From: JAYRWN01 sp041917975
GTDB taxonomy: Bacteria > Bacteroidota > Bacteroidia > Chitinophagales > Saprospiraceae
Assembly: GCA_041917975.1 (NCBI GenBank)
Contig: JAYRWN010000249.1
Location: 1-5,255, forward strand
Reading direction: 5' to 3'
DNA length: 5,255 nt
Under the pieces are notes generated by a model. That model was not told the DNA's origin. It searched no databases and saw only the letters and a program-made list of their open reading frames with translations. Below are positions 1-5,255 of this stretch, one piece after another. Numbering within the stretch: position 1 is the stretch's first letter; each line of letters opens with the position of its first letter. Made by a program: the position numbers and the translations under genes.

Positions 1-2302
1 CATCCGCAGTGATGAACGTTTTGATGCCGAAGAGACTAAAACCATGACTTCCGGGGCGGAGGAATACGTCGTATCTCCCAATGGCAAATACCTGGCTTAT
101 GTCCTGCGTGGAGAACTATTTATCACCACCGCGGATAAGGACAATGCCCGCAGTGTCAATATCTCCAATCATCCCTTCCGGGATTATGAGCCAGTATGGC
201 TGAATGATACTGCGCTCATATTCAGCAGTGACCGGGAGGATGAAAATTTTGAGCTTTATCTGTTGACTTCTGCGGATTCTACCCAGTCTAATCTGTTTAA
301 ATCCTTTAAACATAACCTCGCCCGACTGACCTATACGCCGGAAGATGAGAGCAGGGTGGTGGTGGATCATGCCGGTGAACAAATTGCTTACACGCGTGGT
401 CGGGGAACCTTGTTGGTGAGCACTATCGACGCTAAGGGGGCTCTGAATAATGAAAAGGTGCTCAATAAAAATGGTTATGCCCTGGCCGGGAACTTACAGT
501 GGAGCCCGGACGATCAATGGGTGGCCTATCATTTAAGTGACCTGGATTTTAACACGGAAGTTTTCATCCAGGCAGCCGATAACCGCACCCCGGCGGTGAA
601 TGTAAGCATGCATCCTCGCTCGGATACGCGGCCCGCTTGGAGTACCGATGGCCGCAAACTGGGCTTTTTATCTGAACGGAGTTATTCTACCGGCACGGAT
701 GTCTATTTCGTCTGGCTCACCAAAGCGGATTGGGAGAAACAGCAACCGGACTGGAAAGAAGATGAACCGGATACAACCGAGAAAAAAGATAAAAATAAGC
801 AGGTAATTATTGATTTTGATCAGATTCATCAGCGTATTCAGCAGGTAACCAGTCTGCCTGGTGATGAAGGTGAGCTGCTCATCCATAAGAATAGCGAAAC
901 GTTTTATTATACCGCCCAAAGCAACACCTCCCGGGGGCGTGATCTTTACAGCATCAAATGGGATGGCACCGAGCTGAAAGAGATGACTAAGGGAGGGAGC
1001 AATCCGCGGGCTTTGACTATGGACCCGGAGTCCAAAAACATTTATTATTTCCGCAACACTACCATACAGAGACTGGACCTCAAAACCGGTACATCCGAAA
1101 ATTTGCCTTACACGGCTAAGCTGAAAATAGACTATGCTGCCGAGCGTCGGCAGGTGTTCAGCGAAGCGTGGCGCACCATCCGGAATGGCTTTTATGACCC
1201 CCGGATGCATGGGTACGATTGGCCCGCCTTGCGGCAGAAGTACACCGGGCGCTGCCTGGAAGCCAGCACAGTGACTGACTTCCGGGATATGTTTAACTAC
1301 CTGCTGGGCGAGCTAAATGCCAGTCACATGGCCCTCAGTGCCCCGGAACGCGCTGAAACCAACCGCGACATCACCGGCCTGCTGGGCGCCGAATTATTGC
1401 CGGCAAAAGAAGGCATGCTGGTGAAAAAAATTGTCCCCGGTACGCCGGCGGACAAAATCGTTAGCCGTCTGAATGCCAATGACCTGATCCTGGCGGTGAA
1501 CGGTCAGCCCTGGATGGCCCGGGAGAACTTTTATGCCCTGCTCAATGCTACAGCTCAGGAAAAAATCCTGCTGCATGTGCGTGATACTCAAGGTATGGAG
1601 CGGGACGTTATCATTCGCCCAGCCCAAAACATTAGCGACGAATTGTACCAGGAGTGGGTGGATCAACGCAAAGCACTGGTGGATAAATATTCGGGTGGAC
1701 GCATGGGCTACATTCACATCCGCAGCATGGACTTTGCCAGTTTTGAGGTGGTGGAGCGCGAGTTTACTGCCTCCGGGTATGGCAAGGAGGGTTTGGTCAT
1801 CGATGTGCGCTACAATGGCGGCGGTTCTACTACGGACTACCTGATGACCATTCTTAACTACAAACAGCACGCTTACACCATTCCGCGTGGTGCGGCAACT
1901 GACCTGGAAAAAGAAAAGAACAAGTTTCGTCAGCATTACCCGGTGGGCGAGCGGCTGGTGTTTGCCGCCTGGACCAAACCGTCGGTGGCCCTATGCAATG
2001 AAGGAAGCTACAGCAATGCCGAGATCTTCAGTCATGCCTATCAGTCGCTGGGGATTGGAAAACTGGTGGGCGTGCCCACCAATGGCTCGGTGATTTCCAC
2101 CGGTGGCCGTCAGCTGATGGACGGCAGCTTTGTGCGGTTGCCTTTCCGCGCCTGGTACACCAAAGCCACCGATAAAAATCAGGAACTCGGCCCCGCCATC
2201 CCGGATATCCTGGTCGAAAATGCCCCGGATTGGATCGCCACCGGCGAAGATGTCCAGTTGAAAATGGCGGTGGAGACGTTGCTGAAAGAACTAGGGCGTT
2301 AA
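1..2302 (+). CDS. Tricorn-like S41 family peptidase, 5'-truncated by the window edge
   Basis: Serine peptidase of the tricorn type (family S41), expected to cut peptides into short fragments, probably in the periplasm or at the envelope. The frame is open from base 2 with no upstream stop. The ATG at 44 follows 14 in-frame codons that read as continuous protein, so it is internal. Numbering from that Met: propeller blades of PD40/TolB character at about 9-225 (VVSPNGKYLAY, LQWSPDDQWVAY, RPAWSTDGRKLGF), a Lys/Asp/Glu-rich linker at 229-253, more propeller at 254-355, tricorn core at about 360-440, PDZ at about 443-525, and S41 domain at about 545-725. The catalytic residues are visible: Ser427-His428 in GELNASHMAL, the DVRYNGGG oxyanion segment at 587-594, nucleophile Ser657 in NEGSYSNAEIFS, and Glu714 in QELGPAIPD. 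These match by motif the Ser/His/Ser/Glu tetrad of Thermoplasma tricorn. Family members are about 1050-1100 residues, so roughly 300 N-terminal residues are missing. The frame is intact and ends at TAA just before a shared terminator. Family is near certain; substrate is unknown. Confidence 0.93.
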   Translation, partial: IRSDERFDAEETKTMTSGAEEYVVSPNGKYLAYVLRGELFITTADKDNARSVNISNHPFRDYEPVWLNDTALIFSSDREDENFELYLLTSADSTQSNLFKSFKHNLARLTYTPEDESRVVVDHAGEQIAYTRGRGTLLVSTIDAKGALNNEKVLNKNGYALAGNLQWSPDDQWVAYHLSDLDFNTEVFIQAADNRTPAVNVSMHPRSDTRPAWSTDGRKLGFLSERSYSTGTDVYFVWLTKADWEKQQPDWKEDEPDTTEKKDKNKQVIIDFDQIHQRIQQVTSLPGDEGELLIHKNSETFYYTAQSNTSRGRDLYSIKWDGTELKEMTKGGSNPRALTMDPESKNIYYFRNTTIQRLDLKTGTSENLPYTAKLKIDYAAERRQVFSEAWRTIRNGFYDPRMHGYDWPALRQKYTGRCLEASTVTDFRDMFNYLLGELNASHMALSAPERAETNRDITGLLGAELLPAKEGMLVKKIVPGTPADKIVSRLNANDLILAVNGQPWMARENFYALLNATAQEKILLHVRDTQGMERDVIIRPAQNISDELYQEWVDQRKALVDKYSGGRMGYIHIRSMDFASFEVVEREFTASGYGKEGLVIDVRYNGGGSTTDYLMTILNYKQHAYTIPRGAATDLEKEKNKFRQHYPVGERLVFAAWTKPSVALCNEGSYSNAEIFSHAYQSLGIGKLVGVPTNGSVISTGGRQLMDGSFVRLPFRAWYTKATDKNQELGPAIPDILVENAPDWIATGEDVQLKMAVETLLKELGR
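728..805 (+). other. Charged low-complexity linker inside the propeller region
   Basis: Residues about 229-253 (from the Met codon at 44) are dominated by Lys, Asp, Glu and Gln and contain KEDEPDTTEKKDKNK. They interrupt the propeller between the blade ending YFVWL and the strand starting VIIDFD. A hydrophilic insertion of this kind is probably a surface-exposed, flexible loop. From general familiarity, bacterial tricorn-like proteins often carry a charged insertion here, so it is likely a family trait and not a lineage-specific insertion. Confidence 0.6.
1370..1618 (+). other. PDZ domain within the tricorn-like peptidase
   Basis: This segment (residues about 443-525 from the Met codon at 44) has the PDZ pattern of S41 peptidases: a GLLGAEL carboxylate-binding-type strand, then MLVKKIVPGTPADK, then LNANDLILAVNGQPW, and a closing strand with ILLHVRD. 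In tricorn and C-terminal processing peptidases the PDZ domain sits between the helical core and the nucleophile domain and helps position peptide substrate. The order here (Ser-His core, PDZ, S41) is the tricorn order. Boundaries are estimated by eye. Confidence 0.85.
1676..2218 (+). other. S41 catalytic domain with nucleophile Ser and distal Glu
   Basis: This is the nucleophile-bearing peptidase S41 domain. Visible markers are MGYIHIRSM at the start, LVIDVRYNGGG (oxyanion loop), CNEGSYSNAEIFSHAY with the nucleophile serine codon at 2012-2014, GIGKLVGVPTNGSV after it, and ELGPAIPDILVEN with the putative catalytic Glu codon at 2183-2185. The partner Ser-His pair is encoded upstream at 1322-1327. 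All expected catalytic positions are occupied, so the enzyme looks active rather than degenerate. Assignment of the Glu is by motif position relative to tricorn Glu1023 and is the least certain. Confidence 0.85.
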
Positions 2303-2311
2303 GCAAAAACA

Positions 2312-2347
2312 AAAGATCCCCCAAATGGACAGCCAAGGGGGATCTTT
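2312..2347. terminator. Bidirectional intrinsic terminator between convergent genes
   Basis: A perfect 11-bp stem is formed by AAAGATCCCCC (2312-2322) and GGGGGATCTTT (2337-2347) around a 14-nt loop, in which TGG and CCA can add a small inner helix closing on ACAG. Read on the plus strand, the stem runs into TTTATTTAAA, a short interrupted T tract. Read on the minus strand, it runs into TTTTGTTTTTG (complement of 2303-2313), a better T tract. It lies 9 nt after the TAA of the plus gene and about 40 nt after the TGA of the minus gene. Position and shape fit a terminator serving both, probably stronger for the minus-strand gene. Many Bacteroidota genomes use such hairpins at convergent gene ends. 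Confidence 0.88.
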
Positions 2348-2387
2348 ATTTAAAATATTTGTTGTTTTCTAACAGGCTAATTAAAGA

Positions 2388-5255
2388 TCATTCTATCGCC
2401 TTAAATTCTTCCCATGTTCTGACCTTCAAGGTGGGTAACTTGGCTTTTACCAGGCTTTGGTTGAGGGCCGGCAATTTGTTTTTGATGGCTTCGAGTTTCA
2501 TTTTGGCGGCAGAGAACTGATCTTCGATCACCTTGACGTTGGCTAGCTGGGCATTGGTGGGACGTCCGGGATATCCCGCCACGGCACTGAACAAACTGGC
2601 CATTTTTTCGCGCAACTGGGGCTCGGCGCTGCCCACATAATTGTCACCTTTCAGGATCACCAACGGTTCTTTAAGGGCAGTCAATTCTTTGGACAATGGC
2701 TCCAGCGACTTTTTTAACTTGACGGCCTGAGGCAGCGCCAACAAGGCGGTCGTGGTATCCTGGAGCTGGTCAATCTGATCCACCACATAGGCCAGGTCTT
2801 CCACCATGCGGTATAACTTCATGGCCGTTTCATGTTGAACCTTACGGTCTTCAGCCGTATGCACACTTTGTGGATCATACTGTAACACCAGCTCGGTGGT
2901 ATAGTCTTTATTCCCTTTAGTCATCTTCACCTGATACGTTCCTGCCGGTACGGTTGGTGCGGTCAGGCCTCCGAAGGTCAGGGTTTTCGCCTTGGCTACC
3001 TTGGGTAGTTTATAGCGGTAATTCCAGGAAACGGCATTGATACCTTTGGACTTACCCGCCGCCAGGTCCGCTATTTTCTGGCCTTTTGCGTCGAAGACTT
3101 CGACATTCATTTTACCAAAGGTGTGCCTGCTTTTTAAGTAATAGTAGATCTTGGGTAATCGATCCACGTTTTCGCCCACGAAATCGCCGACCCCGGAATA
3201 ACCACCAAAGTCACCGCCTTCGATCATAATGCTCGGGGGTTTGGTGAAAAAATGCACATCTTTGGTGATCACCTCTTTGGTTAACTGGCGTAAGGGGGAG
3301 ATATCATCAATAATGATCACCCCGCGTCCATGCGTGGCCATGACCAAGGCATGATCACGCGGATGGATGACCATCCAATGGACCGCCACAGGCGGCAGAT
3401 TATTTTTAAATTCTGACCAACTTTGACCGCCGTCAACGCTGATAAATAAACCCAGCTCCGTGCCCAGGAACAATAAGTTAGGGTTCACCAGATCCTGGCG
3501 GATGTGCCGGGCAAATCCACGGATATCAGCAGTGACCAAGGAAGCCCAGGTTTGACCACCATCGGTAGTCTTATAGACATAGGGTTTCATGTCATTCTGA
3601 GTGTGTCCATCAAACACGGCAAAAGCGGTGTTTTTATCAAAAGGGCTGGGCTCGATAAAATACGCCCAGGTGTTTTTAGGTAATCCGGGGAGGTTGGCGG
3701 TCACATTTTTCCAGTTTTTGCCGCCGTCCATGGTTACTTGGACCTGTCCATCGTCCGTACCTATCCATAACCAATTGGGGTCCAGTGGTGACTCACCGAT
3801 GGCGAAGATGGTACAATGGTTTTCTGCGCCGGAATTATCGGCACTCAAACCTCCCGATTCTTCCTGGTTTTGTTTGGCCGGGTCGTTGGTAGTCAAGTCT
3901 GGAGAGATTTTTACCCAGGTTTCTCCCCGGTCATCCGACTGGTGCAAAAACTGGCTGCCGCAATACAGGCGGTCTGGGACATGGTGACTGGTGGTAATGG
4001 GTGTATTCCAGTTAAAGCGCAGTTTTGGATCACCGGCTTCGGGATAAGGTTTGATGGTTTTGGCCTGGTTGCGGGCTACATTCACCCGCCAGATGTATTC
4101 TGCTCCCTGCATTTCTGAATAAACGATATTGGGGTCGGTGGGATGTGGGAATACCCGAAACCCGTCGCCTTGACCGACACTGACCCAGTCGCGGTTCTCC
4201 ACACCGCCTGTTTTTGCCGACGGCCCGATCCAGGAACCGTTGTCCTGGAGTCCGCCATACACCTTATACGGACTTTGATTGTCCACCGCTACCTGGTAGA
4301 ATTGTGACACCGGCAAACCCCGCACCATTTCCCAGGTGGTGCCGCCATCCCAGGAGCGGTAAACACCTCCATCAGAGCCCACATAAATGGTGCTGGAATT
4401 TTGGGGATCAAACCAGTAGTCGTGCAAATCAGAATGGATGCCTCCACCAATAGAGCGGAACGTTTTGCCGCCATCTTTGCTGATGGAGCCGCTCAACCCA
4501 CCTTTGAGGACGATATCGGCATTTTTTGGATCTATCACCAGCCGGCTGAAATAAAACGGCCGAACCGTCAGTTCAAAATCACCGTTGGTTTTGACCCAAC
4601 TGGCTCCGGCATTCTCTGAGCGATAAAGGCCTTTGTCTTCATTTTTTTCCGATTCAATGACCGCATACAGGATGTTAGGGTTGGAAGGAGCTACGGCCAC
4701 CGCTAGGCGACCCAGTTTACCGGCGGGAAAACCCTGGTGAATCTTAGTCCAGCTTTTCCCGCCATCGGTGCTTTTATACAGAGCGCTAGACTGTCCTCCG
4801 GAGCTGAACGAATAAGCCGTGCGCCGGAATTCCCAAAAGGCGGCATAAAGGACGGACGGGTTTTGCGGATCCATGGCCAGATCTGAACAGCCGGTGGTCG
4901 CATTGACATAGAGTATTTTATTCCAGGTTTTTCCCCCATCTGTGGTATGGTACACGCCGCGTTCTTCACTGTCTCCCCATAGATTGCCCAATACGGCCAC
5001 AAAGACTTCGTTGGGATTTTGCGGGTTAATCTGAATGCTGGCAATCCGTTCGGATTTTTCTAACCCCATTTTGTTCCAGCTTTGGCCCCCATCGGTGGTT
5101 TTATATAAACCATCACCGTAAGAGACACTATTGCGGGTCCAGACTTCACCGGTACCCACCCACATCACCTGATCCGGATTCTTGGGGTCCACGGCTAGGG
5201 CGCCGATTGACTGGGTGTGTTTATCAAAGATGGGATTGAAGGTGATGCCGGCGTC
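2388..5255 (-). CDS. Asp-box (BNR/YVTN-like) beta-propeller protein, VPS10/'glycosyl hydrolase'-like, 5'-truncated by the window edge
   Basis: Large, probably secreted propeller protein of a family often named 'glycosyl hydrolase' or 'VPS10 domain-containing protein'; its biochemical role is not established. The frame stays open to base 5255. The GTG at 5190-5192 is internal, because the 21 codons before it read as family-like sequence (GITFNPIFDKHTQSIGALA). Numbering from that GTG codon, Asp-boxes of form S/T-x-D-x-G-x-x-W/F occur at 32, 83, 141, 192, 238, 280, 419, 487, 542 and 585. Between the sixth and seventh lie GLQDNGSWIGP (314-324) and GQGDGF (340-345), conserved-looking family segments. 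ATHGRGV (619-625) closes the propeller region. A FlgD-like Ig domain follows at about 690-772, then a helical tail at about 780-912. Only three cysteines are present, so the cysteine-rich 10CC module of true sortilins is absent. Family members are about 1000-1080 residues; some tens of N-terminal residues, including any signal peptide, are missing. The frame has no break and ends at TGA. Confidence 0.9.
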   Translation of the reverse strand, partial: DAGITFNPIFDKHTQSIGALAVDPKNPDQVMWVGTGEVWTRNSVSYGDGLYKTTDGGQSWNKMGLEKSERIASIQINPQNPNEVFVAVLGNLWGDSEERGVYHTTDGGKTWNKILYVNATTGCSDLAMDPQNPSVLYAAFWEFRRTAYSFSSGGQSSALYKSTDGGKSWTKIHQGFPAGKLGRLAVAVAPSNPNILYAVIESEKNEDKGLYRSENAGASWVKTNGDFELTVRPFYFSRLVIDPKNADIVLKGGLSGSISKDGGKTFRSIGGGIHSDLHDYWFDPQNSSTIYVGSDGGVYRSWDGGTTWEMVRGLPVSQFYQVAVDNQSPYKVYGGLQDNGSWIGPSAKTGGVENRDWVSVGQGDGFRVFPHPTDPNIVYSEMQGAEYIWRVNVARNQAKTIKPYPEAGDPKLRFNWNTPITTSHHVPDRLYCGSQFLHQSDDRGETWVKISPDLTTNDPAKQNQEESGGLSADNSGAENHCTIFAIGESPLDPNWLWIGTDDGQVQVTMDGGKNWKNVTANLPGLPKNTWAYFIEPSPFDKNTAFAVFDGHTQNDMKPYVYKTTDGGQTWASLVTADIRGFARHIRQDLVNPNLLFLGTELGLFISVDGGQSWSEFKNNLPPVAVHWMVIHPRDHALVMATHGRGVIIIDDISPLRQLTKEVITKDVHFFTKPPSIMIEGGDFGGYSGVGDFVGENVDRLPKIYYYLKSRHTFGKMNVEVFDAKGQKIADLAAGKSKGINAVSWNYRYKLPKVAKAKTLTFGGLTAPTVPAGTYQVKMTKGNKDYTTELVLQYDPQSVHTAEDRKVQHETAMKLYRMVEDLAYVVDQIDQLQDTTTALLALPQAVKLKKSLEPLSKELTALKEPLVILKGDNYVGSAEPQLREKMASLFSAVAGYPGRPTNAQLANVKVIEDQFSAAKMKLEAIKNKLPALNQSLVKAKLPTLKVRTWEEFKAIE
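2457..2855 (-). other. Predicted helical C-terminal region of the propeller protein
   Basis: Residues about 780-912 are rich in Leu, Ala, Lys, Glu and Gln and poor in Gly and aromatic residues, unlike the propeller before them. Stretches such as MKLYRMVEDLAYVVDQIDQL, LKKSLEPLSKELTALKE and VIEDQFSAAKMKLEAIKNKL have amphipathic spacing that suggests a helical bundle or a short coiled coil. A break with Gly and Pro (AGYPGRPTN, 872-880) separates two helical halves. The function is not recognisable. The protein ends in a short basic-acidic tail (LKVRTWEEFKAIE). Confidence 0.55.
2877..3125 (-). other. FlgD-like Ig domain of the propeller protein
   Basis: Residues about 690-772 (from the GTG codon at 5192) show the beta-sandwich pattern of FlgD-type Ig domains: MNVEVFDAKGQKIADL, then GINAVSWNYRY, then VPAGTYQVKMTKG and ELVLQYDP. 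The V-x-V-x-D-x-x-G-x-x-I and P-x-G-x-Y-x-V signatures are clear. Such domains also resemble type IX secretion C-terminal sorting domains, but here about 160 more residues follow. It is therefore unlikely to be the terminal sorting signal and is more probably a structural or binding module. Confidence 0.65.
3417..5099 (-). repeat. Ten Asp-box (BNR) repeats of the propeller protein
   Basis: Ten protein-level repeats, in order: TTDGGQSW, TTDGGKTW, STDGGKSW, SENAGASW, SKDGGKTF, SWDGGTTW, SDDRGETW, TMDGGKNW, TTDGGQTW and SVDGGQSW. Each is usually preceded by a short strand such as GLYK, GVYH, ALYK or YVYK, and followed some 20 residues later by a D/N-P-x-N-P-x-x-x-Y/F/W segment (for example INPQNPNEVF, MDPQNPSVLY, LDPNWLW). 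Spacing is mostly 40-60 residues, with one gap of about 139 residues between repeats six and seven. Asp-boxes are structural turns on propeller blades and are not catalytic. The fourth lacks the canonical Asp (Asn instead) and the fifth ends in Phe. The regularity supports one or two stacked propellers. Confidence 0.88.

Noticed and set aside
668..1210. 180-residue minus-strand open frame opposite the peptidase
   Set aside because: It is antisense to a well-supported coding frame with clear propeller motifs, and its product has no recognisable domain or plausible composition. It is a shadow frame.
1394..1936. 180-residue minus-strand open frame opposite the PDZ and S41 domains
   Set aside because: It lies entirely antisense to catalytic-domain sequence with intact motifs. 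The translation has no family resemblance, and its length is explained by codon constraint on the other strand.
2382..2390. Extra TAAAGATC copy near the stop codon of the minus gene, matching the outer part of the terminator stem
   Set aside because: Only seven or eight AT-rich bases match, without a G+C core, so an alternative hairpin would be weak and chance is enough to explain it.
2230..2520. Plus-strand open frame bridging the end of the peptidase gene and the intergenic gap
   Set aside because: It overlaps two real genes and runs straight through the terminator hairpin. Its product is low quality, with no ribosome binding site that I could see.
3601..4118. Two overlapping plus-strand open frames (3601-3987 and 3816-4118) within the propeller gene
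   Set aside because: They are antisense to Asp-box-encoding sequence. Recurrent Gly- and Trp-rich repeats on the coding strand keep stops rare in the opposite frames.
3540..5110. Recurring short DNA similarity (CCATCGGTG-like followed by TTTTATA-like) at about 3558, 4762 and 5088
   Set aside because: These are the codons of the Asp-box and its preceding Tyr-Lys strand (LYKxTDGG on the minus strand). The similarity is explained by the protein repeat and is not a regulatory or mobile repeat.
1..5255. Possibility of a defence system, CRISPR, integrated element or other new system
   Set aside because: Both strands are filled by two intact genes of known families with an 85-nt gap. No direct repeat array, terminal inverted repeats, integrase, tRNA or composition break was seen.

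Overview
The window holds two large genes that face each other and nothing else of gene size. Both run off an edge of the window, so each N-terminus, start codon, signal peptide and promoter lies outside it. The protein families point to a free-living, protein-degrading bacterium, most likely of the Bacteroidota. Both are common there: long 'tricorn-like' S41 peptidases, and ~1000-residue Asp-box (BNR) propeller proteins with a FlgD-like Ig domain near the C-terminus. This assignment is inference from protein character. No rRNA or other taxonomic marker is present.

Layout. Positions 1-2302 (+) encode the C-terminal 766 residues of a tricorn-type peptidase: TolB/PD40-like propeller blades, a charged linker, more propeller, the tricorn core domain with a Ser-His pair, a PDZ domain, and an S41 catalytic domain with the nucleophile serine and a distal glutamate. 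Positions 2303-2387 are a short intergenic gap with a strong hairpin (2312-2347) flanked by T-rich runs on both strands, read here as a terminator shared by the two genes. Positions 2388-5255 (-) encode 955 residues of an Asp-box/YVTN-like propeller protein of the kind often labelled 'glycosyl hydrolase' or 'VPS10 domain-containing protein'. It has ten recognisable Asp-boxes, then a FlgD-like Ig domain and a helical tail.

The two genes are convergent, so they are not an operon, and nothing here shows that they work together. Both probably act outside the cytoplasm: the peptidase on peptides, the propeller protein as a binding or scaffold protein, or with an unknown activity. I found no RNA gene, mobile element, CRISPR array or phage-like feature, and no convincing sign of an undescribed system. 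The region looks like ordinary chromosomal sequence with both reading frames intact.
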